Below, in pieces: positions 34,688 through 45,998 of a stretch of 64,000 nt of DNA. Under the pieces are notes generated by a model. The model had not been told where the DNA came from. It made no database searches and saw nothing but the letters and a program-made list of their open reading frames with translations. The translations under genes and the position numbers were made by a program. Positions within the stretch are counted from its first letter, which is position 1. Every line of letters begins with the position of its first letter. The DNA lies in assembly GCF_907164915.1 (NCBI RefSeq), contig NC_061867.1, positions 27,628,308 to 27,692,307 on the forward strand, read 5' to 3'. The stretch is from Impatiens glandulifera (taxonomy: Eukaryota; Streptophyta; Magnoliopsida; Ericales; Balsaminaceae).

Positions 34688-35705
34688 TGCGTTTTCCTTG
34701 ACTCTTAAGTATAGGATTAGCGATACGCCTGATCTTGGTGGGATCAGAATAGGAGGATTCTTGAGGTATCCCTTTATCTTCTCGAATGAGTTCTGACAGG
34801 TATCCCTTTATCTTCTCAAATGCGTTCTGATAGGGGTCATCCCAGACGAATCTTTCATTATTCCTAAAAAGTTTAAACAAAGGATCACATGTCATAGTCA
34901 ACTTGTTTATGAATCGACTTATTTACTAGATCTTTCTTAGAAAGCCTCGCACTTCTTTATCGCTTCGTGGAGGTGGCATTGCCGTGATCACTTCTATCTT
35001 GCTCGGATCAACCTCAATTCCTCTTTGCGTGATTAAAAAGCCTAGCATCTTTCCTACTGTCACTCCAAATGTGCACTTCTTTGAGTTGAGCCTAAGTTGG
35101 AACTTTCTGATGCATTGTAAGAATTTGTCAAGATTTTGGATGTTCCCTTCTCGATCTTTTGATTTGACAATCATATCATCGACATAGACTTCTACTTCCT
35201 TATGGATCATATTGTGAAGAATCATTGTGGCAGCCCGTTGATACGTTGCTCCTACATTCTTCAACCCGAAAGGCATGACTCGATAACAAAATGTTCCGAC
35301 TTCTGTGATGAACGTTGTCTTCTCCTTGTCTTCTAGAGCCATCAGTACTTGGTTGTAGCCTGAGAATCCGTCCACGAATGATAGGAGTTGATGTCTTGCC
35401 TCATGATCTACTAGCACGTCGATGTGTGGTAGTGGAAAGTTATCTTTAGGGCTTGCTTTGTTGAGATCTCGATAGTCTACACACACTCAGATCTTTCCAT
35501 CTTTCTTTGCGACTGGGACTACATTGACGATCCACTCTGGGTAATCTACCACTTCGAGGTATCCTGCGTTGAGCTGTTTCTGAACTTCCTCCTTGATTTT
35601 GTCTACGATATCTGCCTTCATTCTTCGGAGCTTCTGCTTCACCGGTTTTGCGTCTTCGTAAAGTGGTATGCGGTGTTGGATGATTTCTGGATCAATATTT
35701 GGCAT
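34680..35705 (-). pseudogene. Reverse transcriptase of the Tat-like element, broken
   Basis: From 35705: the fingers region (QNAGYLEVVDYPEWIV-like KQLNAGYLEVVDYPEW, VPVAKKDGKI), then a stop where Arg is expected, then VCVDYRDLNKASPKDNFPLP (35486 on). The catalytic motif is EVYVDDMIVKS, with FLITQRGIEVDPSKI after it. A stop near 34925 precedes the 34901-34680 frame (CDPLFKLFRN, WDDPYQNAFEKI), which carries a short internal duplication (GYLSELIREDKGIP region, about 34770-34840). No complete protein. Confidence 0.9.
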
Positions 35706-36539
35706 ATCTTTATAAGACCATGCAAAAACATCTTTGTTTGTTTTTAAAAGTTTAGTTACATTTTCTCGTTCTAAGTCATTTAAACTTTTACCAATTAAAA
35801 CAATCTGAGGATCTTCTTCTATGTTAAGGTTTATTTTAATTGTTTCTTCTGTGGTGGAAAATTCTCCTCTTGTTTATATAGATAATGCCTCATCTCATAG
35901 GTCATTTCCGATTTAAACGTTTCATCGGAAGACATATAATCAAAAGTTTCTTCTTCATTTTTAAAATCATTGTTCAAAGTTCCCACAGACTTAGAGTTAT
36001 TAAAATAATGTTCTGCATGTGAATGAAATTCAGAAATCATAGATTTTAAGTTCGAATTCTTTTTAGCGAATGCATGTTTTGTCAAGTATGGATCTTTCTC
36101 CTCGTTGTCCATGACATCATCAATTGGTTTAACCTTAGGTACTGGGATGATCTTAGCGTCGATCATATCTTGAATCTTCTGTTTGAGAGGGAAACAACAA
36201 TTAGTGGAATGGCCTCTAGTTTGGTGATATCAGCACCACTCATTTGCAAGCTTGCTCATTACTTCTCTCTCGGGTTCTGGTGTTAACATTTGAATCAACT
36301 TCTTCTGCAACAAGTTCCTTAAGGCCTTCGACATTGACATCCCAAGTCTTCAAACTTTCTACGAGGTGGAGCAGTAGTGGCACTCCTTTCTTGTGATAAT
36401 TGTTGACTTTGTTTAGGCGAAATGGGTTCTTTTGATGAGCATTTTGTCCTTGAGTTTGACGTGCTTTCTTGACTCTTGTTTTGAATGGACCTTTCTGCAG
36501 CTTTCCAACCGTCCAAAAAGCCCTACATTCTCTTTCCAT
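35706..36539 (-). pseudogene. gag C-terminus joined to the polymerase N-terminus; protease missing
   Basis: The 36539-36240 frame is a basic stretch from the gag tail. Near 36240-36170 a zinc-binding-like WC-stop-YHQTRGHSTN is followed by CCFPLKQKIQDMIDAK. The 36166-35831 frame (VPKVKPIDDVMDN...) follows, then a stop-rich piece with KDVFAWSYKDMPNIDPE leading into the reverse transcriptase. No protease motif (D-S/T-G) is found in this interval, so it appears deleted. Confidence 0.65.
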
Positions 36540-37873
36540 TTCTTGTCGTAAGCTTTTCAGATTAAGAGGTTCGATTGTCGCATAAGTTTTGATTTCTGCG
36601 GTGAGGTCTTCAAGTTATTGCCCCCACGAAGATGGTCTATCTTTATATGAACTGACTCATTGAACCTTCTTGGTGGGTTAATCATTGTAAGCGATGGTGA
36701 ATATGAGTATGATGTGTTCAAGTGAACAAAGTCAGTTCGAACCCTCTATCAAATAAAATAAGCGACGCGTTGCTCGTATGCACATAATGCCTAACAAGCA
36801 ATAGACGCTCAATTTACCCATTCACAATATATAACATGTATAAATGATGAGTAAAATAAGAATGAGTTATTTTATTAAAATCCTAAGTGTTATGGATAAA
36901 ATCATAAACTCAAGTCATAAAATAAAATAAGAAAAGAAAGCAAGCATCCATCATCCTTTCGTTACAATGTCGCTCATGTATCTTCATAAAGAGATTTACA
37001 TTTCAAGCATAAGGTAATCTAGTCTAAGTCTTTGAATCTTCAAGTATTTTCGTCTTTCTTGATCGTCTTTACGTCTCACGCGTCTTTCTTGATTACATCT
37101 TACGCTGAGAATCTGAGTAGTAAAGACACAAAGAAAGAAAATTAGTTAAATTAGATTCCTCTTTTAGCTTTTCTAGGTTTCCTCGATTTTACTCCTTTAA
37201 AGTTATTAAGTTTAGCCTCAAAATTTCGAAATTGTTCACATGTTTAATGGAATTTTAAAACTTTGAATGGATAAATTGAGCGCCTAGAAATATCTATATG
37301 CATACATGTATTTATCATATATATTAGTCAAGTAAAAGGCTTCGTGATGTGGTTTTGTTGCTCGACAGGACGAGACGAGGCAACGGCTTGGTAGAATTGG
37401 CTTTTTAGATTTTTGTTATAAAGTTGAAAATGACTTAAGGGAGAGTTGTTCCACCGACAATGATACTATCCCAAAAGGGATCTCTCGATGTAAGGGGAGC
37501 TCTGAATTGGACATCCCTCTCACCTCTATTTCAAAATCCCTCATTTTCAATAGTAGGGGATATTTGTAAAGAAGAGAGAGTTAATCCGGGTTTTATTTAT
37601 TCTTTTTCTTAACTCTCAAATCACACAAAAGCCTTCAAGGCAAGGGTTGAGGGTGTCATTCACATTGACTACCTTAGCACATAAAATATAGATGTGTGAG
37701 CTTCATCCAACGATGTATACCCACACACCTCCACATTGGAGCTCCAAGTCTCATGCAAATAATCAAATAATGTGAACATGGAGTATGAATTAAAGCGTAA
37801 GAAAGTTTAAATACTTGGCCAAAATTACTTTGAAGTCAAACGTCGAATGTACCCAACAGAGTCGCCAGAAAAC
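36540..37873. other. Leader of the Tat-like element; most of gag deleted
   Basis: No protein-coding frame over 60 codons that I trust. At 37852-37867 the minus strand reads TGGCGACTCTGTTGGG, six bases from the LTR end. It looks like a primer-binding site of the type used by Tat elements, probably tRNA-Arg. The expected N-terminal gag (about 1 kb or more) is not recognisable. Confidence 0.6.
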
Positions 37874-38715
37874 TGTGATCGATTTTTAAAAAAAAATTTG
37901 ATCGACTAGTTTGAAAATTTTGAGACACTCTTTAAAAAAATTTATTTTTTTTTAAATGTGAGAGGAATTAATTTTAATGTTTGAAAAGTTGAAGTTTTAA
38001 AAATAAGGCTTTGTAGACAACTCCATATCTTACCTTCCCGTCGAATTTGGGAGAGATTGGGGTTTTTTAATGGGAAGTATGACATAGGCCCTTTTTTTAC
38101 TTTTTTTCAATATTAATTAACCTCGCGACTGGAGAGTCGCCACCTAATTTCAAAAATTAGGAAATTAAAAGATGTGAGTTCGGCGTTTGGTTACGTGTGG
38201 GAAAGGGTTTTTTAGACGCTATGTTCCACAACGCCCTAAGGTCTCTACTAATTAATTTTGCCCTTTTTTTAAAATTTCTTACGCTTTACATTTTAGAATT
38301 TTTCCATTTTAAACATTTAAAGGGTTTGCATCAGATAAAAAGAGATAAAAACAATAAAGAAAATAAAGAAAGACAAAAGAAAACTAAAGCAAATAAAACT
38401 GTACAAAGAAAACAAATTATTTTTTTGTTTTTTTTATTTTTACTTAGAGATCTTCAAATTCAAATGGCCTTTAAAATTTATAAAAGTTTACTAATATATA
38501 ATTCAACATCTTAGATCTAATTATTCAAATAATAATAATAATAATAATTGTACAAAGAAAACAGTTTTTTTTACTTAAGGTTCTTTAAATTCAAATGGCA
38601 AAATTTTATAAAAGTTTATTAATATATAATTCAACATCTTAGATCTAATTATTCAAATAATAATAATAATAAAACTGTAAAAAGAAAACAGTTTTAGTTT
38701 TTTTACTTAGGATTC

Positions 38716-39173
38716 TGTGACGATACTAGGGAATATTTGGAGAATTGAAAGAAGGGGATGAGAAGACAGTAAGAAGAGTTGCAAGAAGAAGGAAGAAATC
38801 AAGAAGACACAAGGTGAGAGGAAAATATAACTTCATAGAAAAAAATTAGTCAATATTACACTGATGGATCAAAGTTATATAAATAGCTTTGTAATCTGAT
38901 AACTTTTGTTTTTAATTAAAAGAATAATAACTTTATTTAATTTTATCATAACTTCAGGGACTATTTTATATTTATATAATATATCAACATTAGGTTTAGG
39001 TTTCATTTGTTACACAGCCAATTCTCCCTTTGAGTTCTTCGCCGCTTCTTCTAGGTTTACTCCCTTTCAACTCTTCTGTTACAGGTACATCTTCTCCGCT
39101 TCTTCTAGGTTTACTCTCTTTCAACTCTTCTGTTACAGGTACATCGAGGCTTTGAGCAATTATATTTGTTACA
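38716..39173 (-). repeat. 3' LTR of the chromovirus
   Basis: 458 bp. It includes a tandem duplication of 54 bp (CCGCTTCTTCTAGGTTTACT..., about 39040-39145), also present in the other LTR. The minus-strand purine tract AAATGGAGGGAGTAT adjoins at 39174-39188. A TATA-like TATATAAATAG lies near 38876, in the plus orientation. Confidence 0.95.
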
Positions 39174-40314
39174 ATACTCCCTCCATTTGAAGGCGGACGA
39201 CCATGGCGCATTCTTCGTCTCCCTTTGGTTTTCCAGCTAAGATCTGGATAATCTGTCGCAATCTGGTCAGCATCTTCCCAACAAGCTTTATAAGGTTCGT
39301 TGTCGCTTCTTTGAACTAATATTTGGTGAATTGTCTCTCTGTTTCTCAAAGTAAATCTTTCATTTAATATTGATGTCGGTATATGTGTAGAATCGTTTAT
39401 GTCTGATAGATCTGGAGTCGTGAGATTATTCCCGATTTGTTTCTTCAATTGCGAGATATGAAAGACGTTGTGAATTTTGGCATTGGGTGGAAGTTTAATT
39501 CGATACGCTACCTGACCAACCTTGTCAATGATCTTGAATGGACCATAAAATTTAGGTCGAAGTTTGTGATGTCGTTCCTGAGTCATTGTAAGCTGTCGAT
39601 ATGGGTGAGCTTTCAGGTATACTTTTTCTCCTACTTCCAGTACTACAAATTTGTGTTTTTATCATAGTTCTGTTCCATCCTATTTTGTGCTCTTAAGAGG
39701 TGGAACTTGGCTAAACTAATTGCTTTTTCTCGTGCTTGCAGGCTTCTGTCTACATTTTCGTTAGTGGAGTCCCCTGCTAAGTATGGTACATGAACGGAAG
39801 GAGGGTGACCATATACGAGTTCAAATGGAGATACATCAATTGCTGAATGAAAATTTGTGTTGTACCACCATTCCGATAAATGTAACCATTTAACCCACGA
39901 ATTTGGTTATTGTCCCACCATACATCTAAGATATGTCTCTAAACATTTGTTAATGATTTCCGTTTGTCCGTTTGTTTGTGGATGATAGGCTGTAGATAAA
40001 GCTTGAGTAATTCTTTATAGTTTTAAGAATGCTTTCCAAAATGAACTTAAAAACACTTTATCTATATCGCTTATAATGACTTGAGGCATTCCATGTTACC
40101 TGAAAATCGAATCAAGAAAAACAGTAGCAATTGTTTGGGCAGAATAAGGATGTTTAATTGGCATAAAATGTGCCATTTTTTAAAGTCTATCAACAACTAC
40201 AAATATAACAGTTTTTCCTGAGATTTAGGTAACCCTTCTATAAAATCCATAGATATTTCAGTCCAAATAAGATTAGGAATAGGAAGAGGTTGCAAAAGAC
40301 CATTAGGGAGTGTA
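38996..40314 (-). pseudogene. Integrase core, GPY/F module and chromodomain of the chromovirus
   Basis: The core (40314-39590) shows all three catalytic acids in pieces ([21 protein letters not shown]) but is broken by a frameshift and several stops. The C-terminal frame 39586-38996 is open. It has the GPY/F module (KFYGPFKIIDKVGQVAYRI, HNVFHISQLKK) and then a chromodomain-like end (PTSILNERFTLRN, KACWEDADQIATDYPDL). Chromodomains steer integration to marked chromatin. The frame passes into the 3' LTR, adding about 60 residues with two 18-residue repeats (DVPVTEELK.SKPRRSGE). Confidence 0.88.
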
Positions 40315-41250
40315 TTACTTGTTTTTATTGATTTGACAAATATTGCAATTTCGAATAAATTCTCTTATACCTTTTAACATTCCTTTCCAAAAATAGGCCA
40401 ATTGCATTCTTTTGGAAGTTGCAAGCACTCCAGAATGTCCTCCCACAGGGGAAGAATGCATAGACTCAATTAATTCATGTCTTAATCTTTTATTGTAACC
40501 AACTACCAATTTGCCATTTCTTCTAAGTTGGTTGTCTAGGTAGGTAAAATATGGATGAGAATTTGGATTGTTTTTTAAGTCTAAAATTATCCCTTGCCTA
40601 TTTATGTCAGTTGTCCATGATTCTGTAATTTGGTCAATAATAGGAGATTGGTATATAGAGAAAGCCCACAATTGCCCTTCTCTTCTTGAGAGGGCATCAA
40701 CCACTATGTTTTCCTTTCCTTTCTTGTACATAATTGTAAAATCAAATCCTAATAATTTGTAGAGCCACTTTTCTTGACTAATTGTATGAATTCTTTGTTC
40801 TAAAAGGTATTTAAGGGGCTCATGATCTGTTTTTATGATGAAAGGTTTAAATTGTAGATAGGACTTCCATTTTTTCACTGCAAATATTAAAACTAGTAGC
40901 TTTTTTTCGTATGTAGGTAATAGTTTGTTAGAATGAGCTAAAGCTTTGCTAATGTAAGCAATTGGTCTATTTTTTTGTATGAGAACTGCACCCATGCCTA
41001 CATTACTTGCGTCAGTTTCTACTATAAATGTCTCTTTAAAATATGGGAGTCCTAGAATTGGGGGTGAACACATGGCATTTTTAAAATTTGTAAAAGCTAT
41101 TTCTGATTCGTTGGTCCATTTAAAACTGTCTTTCTTTAATAAATTCACTAAAGGTTTAGCTATAAGACCATAATTACAAATAAATCTTCTATAGTACCCT
41201 GTTAAACCAAAAAGCCTCTTAAAAGTTTGAGCGTAGATGGTATAGGCCAA
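40315..41250 (-). pseudogene. RNase H and integrase zinc-binding region of the chromovirus
   Basis: 311 codons open. The RNase H acids are present (FIVETDASNVGMG, TYEKKLLVLIFAVKKW, IIKTDHEPLKYLL, VVDALSRRE), followed by the HHCC region (HSSPVGGHSGVLATSKRM ... CNICQINK). It joins the reverse transcriptase frame through a frameshift in the 41202-41250 overlap, where RGFLGLTGYYRRFI-like sequence crosses frames. Confidence 0.9.
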
Positions 41251-41855
41251 TTTTGCATAGCACTTATCTTATCAGGATCAGCCTCAACTCCTTGAGCAGA
41301 AATAATATGTCCCAAATAGTCTATCTTTTTACATGCAAATGTACATTTAGATCTCTTTAAAAACAGATTATGATGTTTTAAGGTATCAAAAACTATTCTT
41401 AAGTGCATTAAATGATCATGCCATGTTATACTATAAATCAATATATCATCAAAGAACACTAATATAAATTTTCGAAGATAAGGCTTAAATATAGTGTTCA
41501 TTAAACTCTGAAATATAGTAGGAGCATTAGTAAGACCAAATGGCATAACAAGAAATTCATATAGTCCTTCATGTGTCTTAAAAGCTGTTTTGTGAGTGTC
41601 ATTAGGGTTAATTCTAATTTGGTGGAAACCTACTGTAAGATCAAGCTTAGAATATATTTGACTATCATGTAATTCATCTAAAAGCTCCTCTATAATTGGA
41701 ATAGGAAATTTATTCTTAATTGTCATATGATTTAATTTATGATAGTCAACACATAAACGCCAAGTGTGATCTTTTTTCTTGACCAGAATAATTGGTGCTG
41801 CAAAAGCACTATGACTATGTTTAATAATTCCTTGTTCCAACATTTCAGATACCAA
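41202..41855 (-). pseudogene. Reverse transcriptase of the chromovirus
   Basis: 217 codons open. Motifs in order: IILVKKKDHTWRLCVDYHKL, YSKLDLTVGFHQIRI, VMPFGLTNAPTIFQSLMN and the catalytic VFFDDILIYS, then IDYLGHIISAQGVEADPDKI. The domain looks complete, but an upstream stop (about 41955) and the downstream frameshift cut the polyprotein. Confidence 0.93.
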
Positions 41856-41966
41856 TTTTTCTATTTCTGTTTTTTGTATTGCAGAGTATCTGTATAGACT
41901 AAGACTAATTGGAGTTGATCCCTCTTTTAGGTGGATATAATGATCATGTGGTCTATGTGGAGGTAA

Positions 41967-42437
41967 TCATTTTGGCTCTTGAAATAGTTCTTGGAATTCG
42001 TCTAACATTGAATCAAGTTTTTCCTTAGGTAAGTCATATTCATTATTTGTGGCTAAGGAATAAAAATGAGGTTTAAAAGGTTCATCAATTAGTATAGTAG
42101 TGGGTCTCTTATATTTGTTAAAATTATGAGCTCCTAAAATACTACAGATTTCAGCATCAGAATTTCCTCTAAGAGTGACTCTACCATTTTTATGTAAGAA
42201 TGATAATTTTTGGTGTAAAAAATCACAATGTATGTCTGAAAGTGACACCAACCATTCAATGCCTAATATAACATCATATTTAGGCATTATTAGTACTCTA
42301 AGATCTGTCATGAATTCATAATCCTGTATAGTGCATAATATCTGTTGATACATAAGACAGCTAGGTAATTGATTTCCATCAGCAACAGATACTGAAAAGG
42401 TAGATGTCTTAATCAATTTGTCTTTAATATGAGGAAG
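41967..42437 (-). pseudogene. Aspartic protease region of the chromovirus
   Basis: It continues the protease that begins at the end of the gag frame (ILIDSGSTDNFI, active-site DSG). It is separated from it by one TGA at about 42435. Motifs: SVSVADGNQLPS, DLRVLIMPKYDVILGIEWL. Cleaves the polyprotein in an active element. One stop codon between the halves in this copy. Confidence 0.85.
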
Positions 42438-43736
42438 TCATTTAGAATTTATGAAATTATCTGTACTTCCTGAATCGATTAGTATTTCAACATTTATTTT
42501 CCCTATTTTTCCAGGAAGACAAAGAGTTCTATATGATGATGGACCATTGATAGCATTCAAGGATATTCCCGATAATTCATCAACATCTTCAGCTAGTGGA
42601 TCATCTAATTCAGGTTGTGATTCATCTATAAGTTCAGAGTTTTCCAACATATAAAATTCTCCTTTACATTTATGAGTAGAAATAAATTTTTCAGTACAAT
42701 AATAACACTCATTTTTTGCTCTTTTTTCTGCCATAAACTTGGGATCCAATTTCTTATAATCCTTTCTACGATTATTATTATTCCATTGAAATTTTGTTGG
42801 CTTAGGAGTAGGTAATAAGGGAGGTCCATTATTATGTAGATAGACTTTTAAAGAATCATATGTTGCTTCTTGAACTCTAGCCATTGCCATAGCATCATTC
42901 AATGAATTAGGATGTAAAAGTCTAACAGAATTAGCAATTTCCTTTCTTATTCCACCTAAGTAACAGTTTAGCATGTAATCATTCGGCATTAGGGGAAGCC
43001 TATATGAAATCTCAATAAATTTATCGTTATGCTCATTAATTGGACCGATTTGTTTGAGATTCATTAGTTCACCCATAGGATCATCAAAAATTGTTTGTCC
43101 AAATTTTTTCTTAATTTCTGTTTTATGAAAATCCCAAGTAATAACAAAATTTGCATCTAAATGATTTCGAAAATTTGTATACCATAATCTTGCCTTATCT
43201 TTGAAATGTAGATGAGCAATTCTTGGCTGAATATCAAGAGGAGTATTATCGACTTCAAAAAACTCTTCAGCTGCATAAATCCATCCATCAACATCATTGC
43301 CGTCAAATTTAGGAAAGTCGATTCTGGTGAAACTTTTGTGTATATGGTAAGGTCTATTATTCCTATCTCTTGGGTTACGATCATAATTGTTGACATCATA
43401 GAATTCTTGTTGTTCTTGAGGATTGTGATGACGTCTTCCTTCTCGATCCGGATTACCTGCATGTTGTTCTTGAGGATCGTGATGACGTCTTGCATCTCGA
43501 TCTTGACTGTCTTTAGAAAGTTCATCAAGTCTTGATAATATTTGTTTCATCGTTTCCTCGGTTCTTGTTTGTTGTTCTGTCCATTTGGATTCAAATTTGT
43601 ATACTAAATCCTTGGTATGCTCAAGAATTTTGATTTGCTTATTTACTTTTTCGTTGAGCACATTGATACGAACATATAACTCGTCTGTTTCTGTATTTGA
43701 TTCTTCAGGATCTGATCTTGATCTAGTTCCCACCAT
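42438..43736 (-). CDS. gag: gag and start of protease of the chromovirus
   Basis: 432 codons, open from ATG 43736, which lies about 80 bp after the primer site. The N-terminus is charged and coiled-coil-like (LYVRINVLNEKVNKQIKIL). A hydrophilic stretch holds two repeats of ...DREGRRHHNPQEQ type. The capsid domain (FDGNDVDGWIYAAEEFFEV, ARLWYTNFRNHL, LGGIRKEIANSVRLL) is followed by a zinc knuckle (CYYCTEKFISTHKC). The frame ends with the first protease residues (LIDSGSTDNFINSK). This is the only long element gene in the window without an internal stop, though it ends prematurely within the protease. Confidence 0.9.
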   Translation of the reverse strand: MVGTRSRSDPEESNTETDELYVRINVLNEKVNKQIKILEHTKDLVYKFESKWTEQQTRTEETMKQILSRLDELSKDSQDRDARRHHDPQEQHAGNPDREGRRHHNPQEQQEFYDVNNYDRNPRDRNNRPYHIHKSFTRIDFPKFDGNDVDGWIYAAEEFFEVDNTPLDIQPRIAHLHFKDKARLWYTNFRNHLDANFVITWDFHKTEIKKKFGQTIFDDPMGELMNLKQIGPINEHNDKFIEISYRLPLMPNDYMLNCYLGGIRKEIANSVRLLHPNSLNDAMAMARVQEATYDSLKVYLHNNGPPLLPTPKPTKFQWNNNNRRKDYKKLDPKFMAEKRAKNECYYCTEKFISTHKCKGEFYMLENSELIDESQPELDDPLAEDVDELSGISLNAINGPSSYRTLCLPGKIGKINVEILIDSGSTDNFINSK

Positions 43737-43814
43737 TTTGATCTGATCTTGAAGTTTCTTCTTGATGAGTAAAAAAAATTTGCACAGATTTGAATGAGGT
43801 CGGAGGATCTTTTA

Positions 43815-43826
43815 GCTATGATACCA
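43815..43826 (-). other. Primer-binding site of the chromovirus
   Basis: The minus strand reads TGGTATCATAGC one base from the LTR edge, one change from the initiator tRNA-Met site. Confidence 0.85.
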
Positions 43827-43827
43827 A

Positions 43828-44284
43828 TGTGACGATACTAGGGAATATTTGGAGAATTGAAAGAAGGGGATGAAAGACAGTAAGAAGAGTTGCAAGAAGA
43901 AGGAAGAAATCAAGAAGACACAATGTGAGAGGAAAATGTAACTTCATAGAAAAAAATTAGTCAATATTACACTGATGGATCAAAGTTATATAAATAGCTT
44001 TGTAATCTGATAACTTTTGTTTTTAATTAAAAGAATAATAACTTTATTTAATTTTATCATAACTTCAGGGACTGTTTTATATTTATATAATATATCAACA
44101 TTAGGTTTAGGTTTCATTTGTTACACAGCCGTTTCTCCCTTTGAGTTCTTTGTCGCTTCTTCTAGGTTTACTCCCTTTCAACTCTTCTGTTACAGGTACA
44201 TCTTCGCCGCTTCTTCTAGGTTTACTCTCTTTCAACTCTTCTGTTACAGGTACATCGAGGCTTTGAGCAATTATATTTGTTACA
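43828..44284 (-). repeat. 5' LTR of the chromovirus
   Basis: 457 bp, about 98% identical by eye to 38716-39173, with the same 54-bp duplication. Confidence 0.95.
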
Positions 44285-45442
44285 GATTCTTCAAATTCAA
44301 ATGACCCTTAAAGTTTTATAAAAATTTATTAATATTAATTCAACATCATCATAGATCTAATTATTCAAATAATAATAATAATAAAACTGTAAAAAGAAAA
44401 CAACATTTTAGTTTTTTTTAACCTCTTATTTACATTAAACTTTCTGTTTTTTAGTTATATTTTATTTTATTTACATGTATATTATATAATATAAAACCAA
44501 AAACAATCTTATTATAAGAAGACAAAAACTAAAGGTGAAGTCAAGAAACTTACAAAGATGGTTGTTTTCTTGACTCGAATGAATGAACTCTTTTATTTCA
44601 AAGGGGCAGCCTAAAGCACTGAATATTAAAATGTGGGGTTTTAAAAATAAGAAGGTGTAAAATGTGAAAAGAGAGAGAGGAACCCTTTTGATAGGGTGTT
44701 AAGAAGGGTAATTATAGTCAAAGCTATGAAACCCTAGGGAACCCTAGGGCCCAAAGGCACATTTAACACACTTGACCGTATGAATGAGATTTCTTTTTTA
44801 AATATATAAAAATGTTTTAAAAAATCCAATAGAATTTAAGCTTTTAATAATAATGATATAATACTTGGTCATTTTAGTTTTTAATAATAAAAAATGACCA
44901 AGTCTTCAATCTTTTCTTCCGTTAAAACTTTCTTTCTTGCAACTTCTTCTCTTTTTTTTAATCTTCCCTTTATCCTACAAAAGAAATAAAATTAAAACAA
45001 ACAATAAAATGTAAGTAATTTTATTATTATTAATTATTCCTATTTGTAAGGAAAAATTCTAATTATAATAAAATGTTAACTAAAAAAGTCAAATAATTAA
45101 GTTGCAAAACTTAATCTAACAACTAATCTAACAAACTTTTATAAAAACGTTAATACATATTTTATAAAATATATATTTTAAATACTCAAGATAATTAATT
45201 AAATAAAACCCTAAATATTCTAAGTATAATAACTTCCCTAAGTGTTGTAACATAGACAAATTACAAACTTAACTTATTAAGAATCCAAAATCAATTATTT
45301 TCGAAACTCAATTGTTATAAAAGTAATCGTCTTTAAAATAAATCGTGCAATAAGTCCGTGAATGAATTCAAGAAACTTGTGTGGGCTCGGATTTATTAAA
45401 AGCATAAACTATAAAATTGGAGGGTGAAAATGAGTGTCTACA

Positions 45443-45475
45443 GAATGCCCCTCTTGAACAAAATTTGTGGTCCAG
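45443..45475. repeat. Internal remnant of a second Tat-like copy beyond the right LTR
   Basis: GAATGCCCCTCTTG and AAAATTTGT-G match the purine-tract side of the left LTR (28828-28855), with a few changes. After this the sequences part. It marks a breakpoint between transposon and gene-like DNA. Confidence 0.7.
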
Positions 45476-45483
45476 ATGTTGGA

Positions 45484-45702
45484 TGTCATGAAAGTATCAA
45501 AGAAATAAGGCAATAAGCTCCATGATCCATCATTCGCACCTCCTACCTCTTTCAAAATTGACCTTACCCATTCTGAATCATGATCAGATACCACACTTAC
45601 ACTGTTTACCACCCTTCTCATCCTCCTCATTTCTTTCTTCTCAGGTATTTCTTCAGGCAAATGATTCACAATCCCAGCAAGTAGTGAATGTATCAGAGAC
45701 AC
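45484..45702 (-). pseudogene. Unidentified host-like coding fragment
   Basis: From an ATG at 45702 the minus strand is open (SLIHSLLAGIVNHLPEEIPE, KKEMRRMRRVVNSVSVVSDH, DSEWVRSILKEVG, SWSLLPYFFDTFM) and runs into the transposon edge. Its composition is protein-like, not A+T-rich noise. It could be an exon of a host gene cut by the transposon. I do not recognise the family and cannot define splice sites. Confidence 0.35.
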
Positions 45703-45998
45703 TCCTGATAAGAAATTGGAAGATCTTATTATTTATGTCGATAATTTCATCCTCATAGGGGACAATAATCATCCTCACAGGGGACAACAAAGATGAACTT
45801 GTGAGAATAAAGAATTCTACTAACTTAGTGTTTGACATGTGGTACGTAGAGAAAGAAGTTAGTGGAAAATAAATAGCAGAAAATTAAATATGTTCTAGAT
45901 AAATTAAGGTTTTATTAATTAAGATTAGGAATGTGCTGATCAATCAATAACAAGGCACAACTCCAATTATAGAAGTCCATATAACAATACCCTTATAA

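Larger units (their letters stand above)
38716..44284 (-). mobile_element. Chromovirus (Ty3/gypsy with chromodomain), Reina-like, nearly complete
   Basis: 5,569 bp with 458/457-bp LTRs (TGTGACGATAC...TTGTTACA) and a perfect target duplication GATTC (38711-38715, 44285-44289). Order on the minus strand: gag with zinc knuckle, protease, reverse transcriptase, RNase H, integrase, chromodomain. The small size and short LTRs fit the Reina lineage. The LTRs differ at only about ten positions, so it is the youngest insertion I can date here. A handful of stops and frameshifts make this copy defective. Confidence 0.95.
26661..45442 (-). mobile_element. Ty3/gypsy LTR retrotransposon, Tat-like, degenerate, with nested chromovirus
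   Basis: Long LTRs at 26661-28827 and 37874-45442 (about 2.0 kb once the chromovirus is removed) enclose a minus-strand interior. It holds a gag remnant, reverse transcriptase, a first RNase H, a second RNase H of the kind seen in Tat elements, and an integrase. A long untranslated 3' region with a ~67-bp tandem array follows. Two RNase H domains and repeat-rich 3' regions are known marks of the Tat lineage. All coding parts have stops. No matching target duplication is found: the right edge continues into a copy of the internal sequence. Confidence 0.85.
37874..45442 (-). repeat. 5' LTR of the Tat-like element, interrupted by a chromovirus
   Basis: The two parts, 37874-38715 and 44290-45442, match the LTR at 26661-28827 in order. 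Without the insertion the length is about 2.0 kb. The outer edge CTACA at 45442 is followed by GAATGCCCCTCTTG and a further stretch like the internal side of the other LTR. Confidence 0.88.
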
